Source of the DNA: Adiantum capillus-veneris
Lineage: Eukaryota > Streptophyta > Polypodiopsida > Polypodiales > Pteridaceae
Assembly: GCA_014529385.2 (NCBI GenBank)
Contig: CM043966.1
Span: 88,254,587-88,318,586, forward strand
Length of the DNA stretch: 64,000 nt
Direction: 5' to 3'
The first letter of the stretch is position 1. The number at the start of each line of letters is the position of its first letter. Of this stretch, positions 22,840 to 38,501 are shown piece by piece. A model generated the notes under the pieces. That model had not been told where the DNA came from. It searched no databases and was given only the letters and a program-made list of their open reading frames with translations. Made by a program: the position numbers and the translations under genes.

Positions 22840-24790
22840 GGTTATTGATCTCTGGGACTACATTTAGACACCATGCGTCAGTTGGGATTTGGGCCTAGGC
22901 TTTCTCGTGTTGTGTTTTTCTTATATGCACATAGTTCTGTGCAGGTTTGATGGATGGATTTCTCATGGACTCTTGGCCTCTAAGATAGTCTATCAGGGAA
23001 GGATGTCCTCTCAGTACTTTTCTTTATGCAATCGCCACTCACCCCCTTCTTATGTATTTGGATGTTTTGACTTCTACTGGTAGATTGCATGGCCTGGTAT
23101 TACCATCTGGGCAACGCTTTGCTGGTCAAGCTTATGTGGATGAATCTTTGTTCATGCCTCGTAATTGCTATGATGATGTGGAGAAAATTATGCATGGTAT
23201 TCACTTGTTTGGATTGGCGGCAGGCCTCAAAACTAATTTCCGTAAATCTAAGCTACTTACTTTGCATGAGTATGATTGGCATAAGTTGTTGTGCTCCAAT
23301 GTTTGTACTCCAAGTTAAATTAGTGAAAATTGTCCACTTTGCCTCTGTATGAGCAACTTAGGATTGTCTAGTGCATTCTTATGGCTTATGTGTATTTTTA
23401 CTTGCCTCTATTATCATGCTCTTGGTCATGCTTGCATTTCCTTATGTCTACTATTTTGGAGGATTTTTGCTTCACCTCAGCTCACAGAAAGGGTCTCCGG
23501 CTCTTATCTATGGGCAAGTTGTGTTCTTTCAAGCACCTTGGCTAGCTGCATATTTTGGATTTGCGTAGTCATGTTCTAGCTCGGAAAGATACCCTATTGT
23601 TGGTCTTGGTGGCACAATGACAAACTTGATCGCTTATGGTATCACATTTGTGTGCACATATTGTTACTCCGTCTTTTGGTCATTGGCAGCCAACCTATTG
23701 GGAGCTCATTTTTGGCAAGCTTGAAGGGCACATTCCTGGATGTCCTTTTACTTATTCTCTCATTGTTGATTGGAAGGCTATCACGTTGCATTTGGAATGG
23801 AATGGCTGGCAATATTCTCTTGGAAATTCCCTCTGATTAGAGAGCCTGCATCGGAGCAATTCTTTCTCTTTTATGTTGTTCCAGTGCTCTCCTTGTCAAG
23901 CATAGTTTCTTTCTCAAAAAGGGATATGCCAGGTGCATCAGGTGGTAGATGACACCATCCATGCTTTTTTGGTCTCTATTGTGAGGTCTCTTTTTGGATT
24001 GGGACCTCATTATTCTCCTCTTTGGCAAGAAATTTGTGGCATGCTTGCTGATCTCTCACCTATTCCTCCTTTGAATGAAGACTCTCGCTGTTGGATTGGA
24101 ATCTTTCCAACGTTAGCTTGGAATGCATTTCAGCCGATAGTATCTACGCTCTCCTCCAATCTGATGCATGGATTGTGCATCATGGTAATCAGTTGTGGTC
24201 ACTATCCAAGTCATCCCTATGGTGGAGGCACACATTGTCTACCATTTGGTAGTGTCATCTTCCTTTGAAGGAACGCATTTTTTTGTGGTGCTATTTGGTG
24301 GGAGTTTTACCTGTGGGTAGCACATTGCATACACGGCATATTGTTCCTACTTGTTGTTTAAGATGTCGTGTAGTGAAGGAGACTGTCCACACTTGTTGTG
24401 GGATTTTTATTCTCTAGATCCTTCATTTGACAGGTGTCCGCTGCTCTTCAACTCCGTTCCATTTCACCACTTTTCAGAGACGGTTTTGGATTTTTGGGAC
24501 ACTTCAGTCTCCGTAGTCTCAGTTTGCAATATTTTTTTCTTGGGTCCGATTTTGGGTTCTGTGGGCCATTTGGCACCATCTCAACTTCTTGATGTTTCAA
24601 GGCATTGAAGTGGCCCTGTTTCCCTATTCTAAATTGTTGCTTGGCTAAGCGCTGCATTTTGCTTATGAGGCTGGGGATATTACTCTTGATGCATACATGA
24701 TCTACTTTGATTGTTTCTAGCCCTCGAAGCATCACTCGGTTTGAGGTTTCCCACTCGTAAATTAATCAAATCCAATTTACAAAAAAAATA
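22840..24790 (+). pseudogene. LINE reverse transcriptase relic A
   Basis: Plus-strand pieces fit the 3' half of a plant L1-like ORF2. 23052-23318 gives FAGQAYVDESLFMP, with YVDES in place of the catalytic Y/F-A-D-D, then GLKTNFRKSKL. At 24200-24420 a zinc-binding RT-associated region reads WWRHTLSTIW, GVLPVGSTLHTRHIVPTC and VVKETVHTCC. It ends near an A-rich run at 24780-24788. Many stops and shifts: long dead. Confidence 0.75.
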
Positions 24791-24809
24791 ATTGTGTTTG
24801 GAGGAGCGA

Positions 24810-24829
24810 GGGGGGGGGGGGGGGGGGGG
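24810..24829. repeat. G20 homopolymer
   Basis: Twenty consecutive G after an A-rich LINE-end-like stretch. Length should be treated with caution because homopolymers are prone to sequencing error. Confidence 0.9.
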
Positions 24830-25000
24830 CACACTTTTCTTAATAAGTCATAATTGGATTCCAATTTCAATGCATACTTGTAGATAATTTTAGTGGACAA
24901 TAAATAAAAAGTTAGTAATTCTTACTGTTATCTACAATATCATCTTTTTCTCTACAAACTATCCATAAATCAAGTTCATTTTTGTAGAAGGAAAAAAATT

Positions 25001-25007
25001 TGTGTGT

Positions 25008-25066
<59 letters not shown>
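25001..25066. repeat. (TG)n microsatellite
   Basis: TG dinucleotides with one TATG interruption near 25010, ending TATGTGCACATGCATGTATG. Nothing else is recognisable in 24840-25290. Confidence 0.95.
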
Positions 25067-25073
<7 letters not shown>

Positions 25074-25293
25074 ACATGCATGTATGTGTTTGTATCAATA
25101 AGAACAACAGGGGAAAAAGAAGAGCAAATTACAAGCAAGAAACCCACAGGCATCGCCATGTAATCGTTGTCCTTCTATAGCTCTATGCAATGTATTGAGC
25201 ATAGCTGATGCCTCCGCGCCTCAAACTCTTGGATGGATCATAGATTTCCTTGCCTAGTCACTTTCTTTTATTCAAGAGAAACTTTAGATTGAG

Positions 25294-25431
<138 letters not shown>

Positions 25432-25499
25432 TTTATGTTTTGTTTTGGGTGAGAAGAGGGGGTGTATTCTATGTACATAAGAGATTTTAGGAGATGCTC

Positions 25500-27755
<2,256 letters not shown>

Positions 27756-27774
27756 CGTGTATATCCATGCATGT

Positions 27775-27892
27775 AATAAGCCTACACCTAGCTTTCATGC
27801 ATGCATATGTGTGCATGTGTATACACACAAAATAATAAGCCTACACCTAGCTTTCATGCATGCATATGTGTGCATGTGTATACACACAAAAT
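27775..27892. repeat. 59-bp perfect tandem duplication
   Basis: Two identical 59-bp units (27775-27833, 27834-27892), each containing CATGCATGCATATGTGTGCA, itself a run of alternating purine-pyrimidine steps. Confidence 0.95.
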
Positions 27893-27899
27893 AATATAT

Positions 27900-28990
27900 A
27901 AACATGAGTCTATGTGCGTGTGTATATTTTCTCATGTATTTTCATACATGACTTATTTATCATATTGGTAGCAATTACCCTTATTCTACAACTTGTTTTA
28001 ATGAAATTTTCATTCCATATTTGTTGTAGCTATCCATGTAGATGTCCTAGGATAACAAAAACTATGCTAGCACTGAGAGTGCTCATGGAATCTAATTTGT
28101 CATGCAAGCGAACTCTCAAAAAAAGAAGATCATAGGAAATCATGTCTGCTAATTCAAACAAAGTGCAAATTGAGGCCATAATAAAATGCTAACTTTTGAC
28201 ATGCCATACAAATGCAGGTGTCATCATATCCTTGATGTCAACTTTTATGTCCTCTAAAACAGGACTCTACGCAGTGTGCTTGTAACTGGGGCATCCCCTC
28301 CTCAATATGTCCAATATGTCAAATGGATTGTATAGTGCCAAGCTAGGTTCACTTTCTTTTTTGTAAGAGAACCCCCCCCACCCTCTCAAGCTCCTTTAAT
28401 TCTAATTGGCATTGCCTAGGATAACGAAAACTATGTCAACATTGAGAGTGCTTATGGAAGGTATTTTTTCATCTATGTGGACTCTCAAAAAAATAGGCAC
28501 TCTTGCTATCACAAACTTATGATGTGGCATGGTCTAACTAGTAGAACCCAACCAAGGTGCAGAACCTGCAACAGAATAAGTTTTACCAACTTGCAGGTTC
28601 TGGATGAGTGGCCAAAGAGGGTTAGGTTTCAGAATCCTAACCCCACCAACTTACCAAAACCTGACAACGGGGCCTAAACCCTTTTTAAATAAATCAAAGC
28701 ACAATATTGCGTAGAGCTAATAATGTGGCGTCACGTAAAGACTAGCCCACAATTTATGAAAGTTGTTGATGCGGCAGTGTGTATGGATAGCCCTCTGGTC
28801 TCTTCCTTTTGGAGCCAGATGCTTCTGAATTTGTAGATTTTTATGTAACTCCTTTTGGATAGGCCAAGGGACTTGATAAATGTGCCCTGGACCTCACTCT
28901 TAGTAAATTAGCTTGGGAGCACTATGAGAGAGAGTACCCTCAGACATTGTACTCTTGAAGATCAATAATAAACAAATACCAAAAGGGGCA
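27900..28990. other. Intergenic, no gene seen
   Basis: No coding frame. A diverged direct repeat of about 95 bp is present (28045-28130 and 28416-28500: CCTAGGATAAC.AAAACTATG, then AACTCTCAAAAAAA). A C-rich run lies at 28372-28386. Confidence 0.5.
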
Positions 28991-28997
28991 CTAGTCT

Positions 28998-30290
28998 TTG
29001 GGGCCAATGCATGTGGGTGAGGAACTTTGTCATGTCATGTCAACTCTCTGTGTGTGTGTATCAGCCAGAGCCATGCCCACACGTTCTTTCTTCACTGTCG
29101 AGATGGTAAAGATTGACAGGGTGAGGACTAGGAGAGCATATGATCACGATGACCTATTAGTAGAGAATTTTATACATGCAAGAAGTCTTCTTGCAGAGCT
29201 TTTAGCAGTGATGTTCAATCGTGCCATGTGTGAGGGCCTACGTGATACTTGGAGGTTCTCTTCAAGTCAAGAGACGCTACGGATTCTAAGAACTACCACA
29301 CTATCATTATTGGACACACATTGACACGGTTGTGAGCATCTACTTTTGAGCAGTAGTTGAGTAGATGGGCAGAGAGAGAGGGTGTATGGGCAACATGACA
29401 AGAAGATTTCAAGAGATTTTTCTCTACTCTCTATCATAGTCTGACAGTTAGATCCATTATTGAGGAGGGGATATCACATGGTAGATGGATATGCTATTGC
29501 TTTGTGGATTTTTGTAAAGACTTTGATACAATGCCCAAAGCTAGATTGATGTGCAAACTATACGAGATGGGGGTACTAACAGAGTTGATTTCGGGGATCA
29601 TGGCTCTATATAGGTCAGTAGTGGGGCATGTATGCACTCCAGAGGGGATTTTTTATTTGGTTCACTTCACTATAAAGGTGAAATAGGGACGCTTGCTATC
29701 TCCTACACTATTTGGCATGTATGTGGATGAAGTTTTTGACTACGTTGAGAGGGATGGTGATTGAGGATCACAGTTGGAAGGGACGCGGATCTCGTTATTG
29801 TTATATGATGATGATATTGTGTTGATTTTTGACTCACTTGAGGGGATGCAATGTAAGTTACATGCTTTGTAGACATTTGCTCACGATAGTGTATTGTCTG
29901 TTAACCTAGGGAAAACCAAGGTTATGGTATTTAACACCACACCACAATGGGCCAGAAGGTCAACACCCACATTTACATATGGCCAAGAGATGATGGAGTA
30001 TACAAATGCATACACCTACCTTGGGGTAGTCTTTAGTGAACCGGTGTTCTCATTGAGGAGAGGAGTATAGACTAGACTAACGAGAGCTTATGCGGCCTTG
30101 GAAGGATTGGAGAGGATGTGTTTGCAGGCTCATTTTCGAGCACCTTGAACAAAGCTCAGGATTTTTTTCCAGTCTAGTGGCTACAACTATGCTTTATGGA
30201 GTTCAGATTTGGGGACCCTCAGTGGACCACCATGGCAGATTTGGTAGCACTGATGGATTTAGTCTCTGTGATCTCTAAGATAGTTTAGCA
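28998..30290 (+). pseudogene. LINE reverse transcriptase relic C
   Basis: The plus strand shows an RT palm in several frames: 29190-29270 (LAELLAVMFNRAMCEGL), 29495-29690 (FCKDFDTMPKARLMCKLYEM), then SPTLFGMYVDEV, LLYDDDIVLIF (catalytic motif, here YDDD instead of the usual YADD), VNLGKTKVMVFNTT and YTYLGVVFSEP, to VQIWGPSVDHHG at 30215-30240. Frames break at about 29325, 29690, 29765 and 30070. This is a different family from relic A, judged by motif wording. Confidence 0.85.
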
Positions 30291-30299
30291 TAATGGCCA

Positions 30300-31682
30300 T
30301 CACTCTTGCAAAAATAAACAACTAAGCAACCTTATTTTTTTTCATTTCTATCACATTTTAAGATACAAATGATGTGAAAGTGTACATGAAAAAATGGTGC
30401 ACCTTATCGTACTAAGATCCTTATGCATTGTTGTGATTAGGTGATGATCTAGGCCATTATCATGTTTGTGCACAAAACATAGATAGAGACGCAAGCAAAA
30501 CATCTAGATAGAGATGCAAGAAAAACATCTATGTTTGTGCACAAAACATAGATAGAGATGCAAGAAAAACATCTAGAGACTCGTAACATAGATGTAAGGA
30601 AAGCCAACTCATTAGGAAACTTGAAATTTTCTTGGTACATTGGAAACTATGAGTCCTAATCCTTTCACAACTCTACTCATGAAAAGTTTTATGGGCCTTT
30701 ATCTTTAAAAACTTGTAGGCTTACCCAATGTGTAATTCTTGACATGGTAGCACTTTGGTCAACCCTAGGTAGACTTGAAGTGAAAGTTGTCCTTTTTGCT
30801 ATATAGCAAGTCATGATGTGCACTACTACCATGTCTTGCTCATAAGAAAGATGCAAGAATAGAACCAAGTAAGAAAGTGGAGCAAAAATATTACATCCAA
30901 TTGTGTTCCTATTGTTGAAACCAGTTCTAGAATCCACCCACTTCATTTTCCCAAAAAGATTAATTACTACACTGAATTCTCTTAGCTTTCATCTCTTCAC
31001 ACCATGCTAACTTATCTTATCTGTATAATCAAGCTTGGTAGCATTGTTAGACCAAGATTGACCAAGAGTAGGACTGTGTTGTGCCAATAGAAGTAGAGTG
31101 CTGCTAAGTTTGTTGAACAAGAGCTAGAACCTCATGAAAAATAATGTCTACGAGAATCTCCCAAGCTTGGTATTAAAGAATTCTTTGCATCATTTTACAT
31201 ATATTTATGTTTATTAGAATCTATAGAGGCTATGTCATGCATCACTTTAGAAAAATGCAATACATGTAGGAAGAGAATATTGATAGTGCTCCACTAGAAA
31301 AGAAGATAGCCCTACCAAAAAAGACACAATGTTTCTTTGGCCACAACATCACCCAGGTCACATACTAGTTCTCCTTAAATTGTAGGTCTTGTGGTGAGGT
31401 TTCTGAGGTCCTTGAGGCCCGCATTCTTGTAACATTAAACTTCTTCTCAAGAATATGTGTGTGTTGTTGTTTTAAACTAATACTTATACACAACATAAAA
31501 TATCAATTCAAAAGACAGTTGGCTCTAGAAAAAGGATAGAGAGAAGCACAAAAATGATTCATTCTTTGGGTTCATCCTTGCACTTTACAATGAGAATGAA
31601 GTATCATTCCAATGTACTTGTACACTGAGTAGTGATATCTATAGTAGAAAGGACTAAGATACACCAATGGTAAACAACAACT
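30300..31682. other. Intergenic, no gene seen; short tandem repeat at 30461-30576
   Basis: AT-rich, no convincing frame. At 30461-30576 the phrase ATGTTTGTGCACAAAACATAG occurs in two inexact copies, each followed by AGATGCAAGAAAAACATCTA. TTTGTGCACAAA is itself a perfect palindrome. Confidence 0.5.
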
Positions 31683-31686
31683 TTAA

Positions 31687-33015
31687 CACTAGAATGGTAA
31701 CCCAACAGGACATAAAAGTGTCCTTTCAGGGTTTTGGGAAAAATTTCCAAAACCATAGTAGATCCACTCATTTTGAAAAATCCTTTCATGAGCTTATAGT
31801 TCAATAACTACTACATATGGAAAAAATGAGAAACTTGTAATTTTTCTCATCCCTTGGTCACTACAAGCCTCCAAAGTTGATGGACCACTGCATTTTTCCC
31901 AAAACAGCAATTTCTTACGGTTGATTGCATATAAATAAGAGTGGGGATTTTTGTAGGACATGATATAAAATGCCCCGTTAACTTCAATGGGTTGGTGACC
32001 AAAAAATATGGTTGCTTTTACCTCACTATTTTTTTTTTGGCAAAAAAATAGGTACACAAAAGTTGCATTTTTGCCATTCTGCGGACCTATCATCAGAGTT
32101 TCTATAGTCACGCTCAATACAGATACTATATACATATTTTCTTAGTTCCCTTTGGGCCTTTGGATTCAAAAGGAGCCATGGAGCATGTCAAAAGGATAAT
32201 GGATCTCTTACAGTTGGAACCTTGGGGGCAATGATAAAGTGCTAAATACAACAAACATGAAAAAATTGGGTTTAGCATTATGACCTATAGAAACCCATGG
32301 AAACTACTCAATATCTAGCCAAGTTTGTAGTCTATGATTAGATATGGTTACTACCTACAAAATACACACAATTGGCTTAAGAAACTAGCAATATTAAGAA
32401 AGTTATACTTGCTACTCTAAAATGCATCGTATTCTTCAGCAATCAAAAAACTCAACCATCATCATATACTATGCTATATAGCATATTAGGTCCCCCAAAA
32501 CTTAAGGAAGATTAGCTTTATGTTATACATTACACTTACACAATCAAAATTGAATTTGGATATCAAGAAAGCCACCAGAAAAATCATAAAAGTGCTAATT
32601 TTGGCCAAAAAATAGGATTATGCAATTCTTGTAAATTGGTCATAACTTTCAATTTTAACACTTAGCTCTCCCTACAAGCATCAAAACATGTTGAGAACTA
32701 TGAAGGCCTAACCTCTAGCCATCTAAACCTCACAAACATGAAGTTTAGAGTGGTATAGTTTCCAAAACTTGAAAAAAAACTAAAAACAGGACCCGTTTTT
32801 TCACACAGTTTAGGTTCAAAAATGTTGTGCAAGAGTAAGGTTAATGGTGAGATCGATACTCCAAAAAAAATGCTAAGTTTTTTTCAGCTCATAAGGAAAC
32901 TTTGTGGATATGTAGCACCTAGAAATTCATTTTCATACTCTTCAAATAATTCAAGCAAAATGGTCACTTAACAGGACACAAAAGGACATAAAAGTGTCCT
33001 GTTACCATTCTAGTG
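31687..33015. mobile_element. TTAA-flanked transposon with 15-bp perfect inverted ends (1329 bp)
   Basis: The left end CACTAGAATGGTAAC (31687-31701) is the exact inverted complement of the right end (33001-33015). Both are flanked outside by TTAA (31683-31686, 33016-33019). Just inside each end is a GGACATAAAAGTGTCC imperfect palindrome. TTAA target duplication is the hallmark of the piggyBac superfamily. No transposase frame is visible in the AT-rich interior, so it is probably non-autonomous. CACTA elements share the first bases but make 3-bp duplications. Confidence 0.8.
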
Positions 33016-33528
33016 TTAAGGAAAAAATATTCCAAGTAAAGATAGATCCCAATACATATGATCACGATGATAGATATCGTGGTGCATGATGATCAGACGG
33101 ATTCTTGCAGTACCTCAACTGGGTACACAAAAAAAGATTGGTAGTGCTTTTCAAATAGTGGGCACGATCTCTATACAGGTGGACATGTAAGTTGGTACAA
33201 TATGGTCTTGGGCCTTGGCCAATGCACTACACCATCAGAGCGAAGGAGAGGAAAGCAAGGGGAGTGATATGGTATGCGGGGAAGATGATATCAAATGTGG
33301 TAGCACCATAAGAACAAGCCAACAAGGGTACATGATGGCCAACAAAATAATATTGAAGGGATGAAAGCGTCATGCCACATTTCCACGACAATCAAAGACC
33401 TATGATGGAAGACTAATGTATACAGATAGCTGCCTCAACGACCATAGAGATGATGGAGGTTGAATAACCTGAAGGTGATGAAGAAGACCTTCATGCTGGT
33501 ACATTTCAAAATCATCGATGCAATATTC

Positions 33529-33830
33529 ATTGTTGTCTGCTTTTACAAACACTAAGTTGTTTCCCTCTGACCGAATTAGATGTGCACTCAAGCACCAACA
33601 ATGTGAGGAACCCTATTTACGTGCTCAATGTAGCAATGCATGTTGATATGTGGTCTTGGACACAACTATTGTGTAGGGAGCACCTGTAACTATTGTCTAC
33701 TTTTTTGAACACTGAGCTATTTCCCTTGCGCCCAAGCACCAAGGACGTGGGACCCTTTTTACTTGCTCATTGTAGCGACACACATTGGAGTGTGTAGCTG
33801 GAGACAGGTATTGTGCATGGAGCACTAACA
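33529..33830. repeat. Diverged tandem duplication, about 150 bp units
   Basis: Units at 33529-33687 and 33688-33830 share ordered motifs (ACTAAGTTGTTTCCCT / ACTGAGCTATTTCCCT; CAAGCACCAA; GTGCTCAATGTAGC / TTGCTCATTGTAGC; GGAGCAC). No coding role is seen. The ORF at 33400-33591 overlaps one unit and is not supported. Confidence 0.75.
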
Positions 33831-33839
33831 GGTAAGTGA

Positions 33840-34850
33840 GCTGGAATATTCAGTGAAACCCTTTGTATAAAAGTTCAACAACAATACATCAAATAGTTAC
33901 CTACTTTGTGTAGAGATTCACGTTGGCGTGCAGTGCTAGAGGCACATAATGCACACGGAGGCGTAGGGTGAAGAAACTCAATCTTCATGGAGATATTTGT
34001 ATCCCAAATCACGTTTAAAATTAGAGCTTTGCTTTATTTCTCTTTTGGCAATGTACAACTCCTGCATTGTCACCATTATACAACTTTTGGCAATGTACAA
34101 CTCCTTTATTGTCACCATTGTCTCACAGTTAGTGAGACCCTCGCAGTTAGCAAGATGGGAAGGTTGTGCAATTTGTAGTTAGCAAATAAATAGATCCTTT
34201 GCAAAGGCTTTGTTGGTTAGACATAGAAAGTCCGCGGATAGCGTCCAACTCATAAGAAATTGGAAATATTCTTTCATGTTGAAATATAGGATTGTCTTCA
34301 TTAGGCCTCATTTGAATTGATTTGGTGTTGTTTGAAGGGTTATATGAACGAACCTATTTCTGGAACTAATAAAGGAACCCTGTTTGTATCTGTAAAATAG
34401 TGTGGTAGTAAATTAAAAACAAGAAGAACGGGTGAGTGTGGTGTGGAAAGTGGGAGACAAGTATCCTAATAGATCTAGGTCTACCGATGGGTGGACCCAA
34501 TTAGTAAGGAACTTTTCGCAATATTATTAGTTAGTTTAGTATAAGTCTCATATCATATATTTAGGGTTTATGGATGGCGACCGTGCCTCTTAAACATGGG
34601 AAAAAAAGGCATTGTTTGTGGATTCTAAATACTTCAGTGAGAGTTCATCTTTATGTTAGGAAATAGCTTCATTATAATCCTTGATCTATCGACCTTGCTT
34701 GTGATGTATGACCCTTACAACCACGATCATGATAGATAGAGGTCTTCTTCTCTTCTGTTTTTTGTATCCTTGCTTCGTGGAATCGAAGTAGGGTGTCTTC
34801 AATGGAACTAGAGAATAAAGGAAGGCTAACTATTAAGTTTGTTGTCTAGA
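33840..34850. other. Intergenic, no gene seen; small direct repeat
   Basis: TTTTGGCAATGTACAACTCC occurs twice (34043 and 34086 regions) followed by TTGTCACCATT. No coding frame is recognised in the rest. Confidence 0.5.
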
Positions 34851-34855
34851 CTCCA

Positions 34856-37421
34856 TCACATAGCCAGGCTTATGAGAAGATGTTTCTGCAAATCCTCTAG
34901 CCTTCTTTCTTTGCACAGTTTCCTTATCTCCATGCAATAAAGGCTGCCCATAAAATGGTGTGCCTGCAAAACTGCCCCTTGGAGAGCACGTGTCAACACA
35001 AGTGGGCTAAGAGCTTTTGCTTTATTTCTTGATCTCTCTAGATATGTTTGCATATCCGAACCAAGCCCTATGTATCTACCTGTCAGATAGCCATGTTGCT
35101 TTGTGCATTGAATGTAAGCATTAATGACATCAGTGACACATGCATCATACAAAGAAATTTTTTTGCTACCGCCTTCTCCAACAAGTCAAGATGCATGAAT
35201 GGTCTCCGACAAATTAGTACTAGGAATTTGAGATTTTTCCCAAGGACTCATAGATATCTGTATTCCACCCAAAAAAAAACTTTGAACTAGTGAAACCAAA
35301 AAATAGAGAAGGTTGTGGTGAGGCTCGTGATTGTATCATACTTTATTGTGTAAGCTACCCCAGTGAGATATCCTTGTCTCCCACCACTTGAACCAATTCT
35401 CAAGTGACTTGATCTGCCCACCATCTTCTAATTGCTTCCGATTGCTTCTGATTGCTTCATTGCCAAACCCATTGTCCTTGAGTTGTGCCAAGTCTCACAC
35501 ATGTCTTTGTGGAAACCAAACTTTTCTCTGGCTATATTTTTTATATATGTCTATGTAGACTTTTCTCCCAGTGGAAGAGACATGACCTTTTCCCTTCCAA
35601 TCATGATGTTATTTGGCCCTTCATTGAAAAATGTACGCACGGTAGCCCAATTTGCTCCAGCCTCATCAACCATAAATCCTGCAAAGTCTGCTGATGGATA
35701 ACCTTCTTGAGCCAACACATTATGACGAGATCTCCAAAACAAGACTTGTGTGTCTGTATCCTCCTCTTTGGTGTCACAAACCGCTATAACAATAACAAAA
35801 TGTGCAATAACAAAATGCTACAACAAACAAAAAGACTACCGCGGATCATACACAGAGAATGACATAGTTGCCCATCCATCTATTCTGTGTGTGTGATCAA
35901 AATGTACCCAAGCAGCACTTAGATCTCCATTTCCGCCTCAACGCATGCGATTGACAAGGTCTATACCAGACCCTAGACCTTTTGTTGACATCTTAAAGAT
36001 GTAGCACTTATCATTTGGCCCACCTTGTCTAGGGAAATGACTTCCATGAAAGTATGGAAAGTGACATTTTTTCTTCAAAAGCATCATGTGGTCAAACCCA
36101 TCCCCAACAATCAAGTCTTGTTGTCTTTTCTCAATAGCTACCATTATCTTAAATCTGTCAAAAAAAAAATCATAAATTAAAATATCATTATAGTACAAAA
36201 AAATCTAATTTAAATGTTTTACCTTTGATTTTGAACTAGTGGAATCATTTATTCCAATACATTTGAGAGCTCTGAATCCCCCATTTTTAGTTCATCTGAA
36301 CCAACAATAGCGTCAACCAATAATTGTCTGGTGACAATCATCTGAACTCTTCTTGGTCCACTGCCTCTATCCACCTTCAAGACACTTGAAACCATCTTCC
36401 GTATTCTCTCTATTGTGGCTCTTGACGTACCTGCTTGAACTTCATGTAAATGATGACCTACGTGAATCATCATTCTTGTAAGCTTTGGATCTGATGGCAA
36501 AATGTAGTACACTTTGCAAGAACAAGTACTCTCACAGAAAACAACCTTTTAGCAATAATGACAAGTGATACACAGGTTTTTGTCTTCACATAGAAGCCCT
36601 TTGCTGACTTGCCTATCTAGGTAACCATCAAAGAAGGATACATCAAACTTGGTGTTGTTCAAATAATACGAACAAAGAATTCCATGACAAACTAATGACC
36701 CCAAGCAATAACTAAGCCTAACAATACAATTTATGGACATGTTATTATGTGGCCTAGTTCAAAAATGACCATCAAGTTTTTGCTCCATCCCTTCCATCCT
36801 TTCCTTCTTCAACGGGGGGTAGCTCAAAGGCAATGTCACCATCATAAACCTGTGGAAGCTCGGTCACCTATTTGGTTTTCTTGCTATTTTCTTTCAAATG
36901 TTGTAGTCTGAAACATGTTTTGCTACCTAAAATCCAAGGAATGATGGAGTTTTTGTAAAATCATGAACATCATCATCACTGGACTCCAATCTTTGTTGTT
37001 TGTCAAATGACTTTGTTTCCTCTTGCATTGATGGATTGTTTATCTCAAAACAATCTTCTTTTGCACATGGAAACTGAGTGTTGATGCTTGTTATGCCTGG
37101 TTTAGCACCAAAATCACTCTCCTCACTATCTGTAATATAGAGCATATCACTAGAATGTTCAATGAAATACTCAGAAGAGAGAGAAGAGTCCAGTAAAAAG
37201 TGCTCATTTCTGTCAATATCCCACTGTGAAGGGGTTTCAATATACATTTTTTCCAACCCGATGTAAACTATTGCTTTCAAACATGTAAATTTGTAGTTTG
37301 GAGGAAGAAGACACTGTAGATAATATCTGTTGAGCAAGAGTTTGTTGTGTCGAAGCTCTACTTCCCTAGTGTGTGTCTCTTTTCCAAGTGTCCAAGAGAG
37401 AGTTACTCTATTCATCTCCAT
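34856..37421 (-). pseudogene. Decayed multi-part gene, possibly transposase-derived
   Basis: Minus-strand coding-like blocks lie in order: 37421-36927 (acidic, Ser-rich), about 36870-36770 (LPQVYDGDIAFELPPVEE), 36740-36249 (one in-frame stop at 36549; Cys-rich CEDKNLCITCHYC and CESTCSCKVYYILP, then TRMMIHVGHHLHEV), 36198-35938, and 35742-35300 (FAGFMVDEAGANWATVRTFF, then CETWHNSRTMG). The Cys/His-rich block followed by a DEA-x-ANW segment recalls the zinc-finger plus DDE core layout of plant MULE/FAR1-like proteins, but I do not recognise the family. Stops suggest a pseudogene, or exons whose boundaries I cannot set. Confidence 0.4.
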
Positions 37422-38500
37422 AGCAAGACAAAGGGAGCAGTTGGTTTTCTAAACCTAATGAAATGTTCTTGCAAAAATAGAAAAAATAATGTTAAAAGAG
37501 ACTGCAAATATTTTCGCACTTAGAGAGCACAAATTAGTGACTACCACATCATAAATGCCACGGCCGCAATCATAATTTTTTCATTGTTGAATTATAATTA
37601 ATGCTTTGAGGGTGGCTTAAGTTTCTTTGAGAAACCCCCTTATGTACGGTATCTTACTTGCTAACCTACCCCCTACATACGAACAAGATACGAACGTTCT
37701 CGCAATGAGCCATCCCCCCTCATACGGATTTCGTACAGAATGTAATGACCCACTATTTTATGTATACTAGTAACATAACAATTTTAGAAGCACATGCTTT
37801 TGCAAAAATACATGTTGTACTGCAAATGAACAGAAGTATACATTGTAGTATGTTTTCATTTGCAATAGATGTTAAGAGAACAAACCATGAAAAGAAACAA
37901 ACATAATGAATACTAAATTAAAATAAACCAATCGTCTTGGGCAATGTAATTTGTCAAAAAACAAATAGCATTTGCCTTGTAAACTGGTACAAATCTCAAT
38001 CTCAAAACATATGATACTGGCCACCTACTTAGTAGGCTTCCCACGTGGGATTTAAGGCACACATATGAAATGGATTGTTCTCTAAATAACAAATAATTCA
38101 TACTCTTAAACAACCATGAAAAACTTCACTCATCAAATAAAAAACAACCCATTAAAAGATTAATCTTTTTGAACAAAAACAATTATCTGTGATATGAATG
38201 CTTAAGCAAAATGCAACTTTCAAAAAAGCACCATAAGTATTTAATTTTGAGTTTGTACATAAAATATAAATCTTAAAAATTTTGCCAAAGTCTCCTTTGT
38301 ACGGAGACCTCTTTCTCAGAAAAATCAGTATACCCTTTTCTTGGGCTCCCACATGGGATTTTCATCACATAATTTATTTTTCCAACAAAATTGTCCACCT
38401 CATCTTGGGCTCCCACTTGGGATTTAAGAATTATCTTACACGTTAAAATCGAACACATTTTCAATAGAGTCAAAGTAAATTAACTTCAAAGTGGTGGTAT
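37422..38500. other. Intergenic, no gene seen
   Basis: A short motif GGGCTCCCACNTGGGATTT recurs at about 38034, 38343 and 38407. TACG-rich sequence (GTACGGTATC, ATACGAACAAGATACGAACG) lies at 37640-37735. No coding frame is supported. Confidence 0.5.
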
Positions 38501-38501
38501 G

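Noticed and set aside
31687-33015. CACTA (EnSpm) transposon because the ends begin CACTA
   Set aside because: CACTA elements make 3-bp target duplications. Here both flanks are TTAA, and the end after CACTA does not look like the usual CACTACAAGAAA type. Kept as TTAA/piggyBac-type with reserve.
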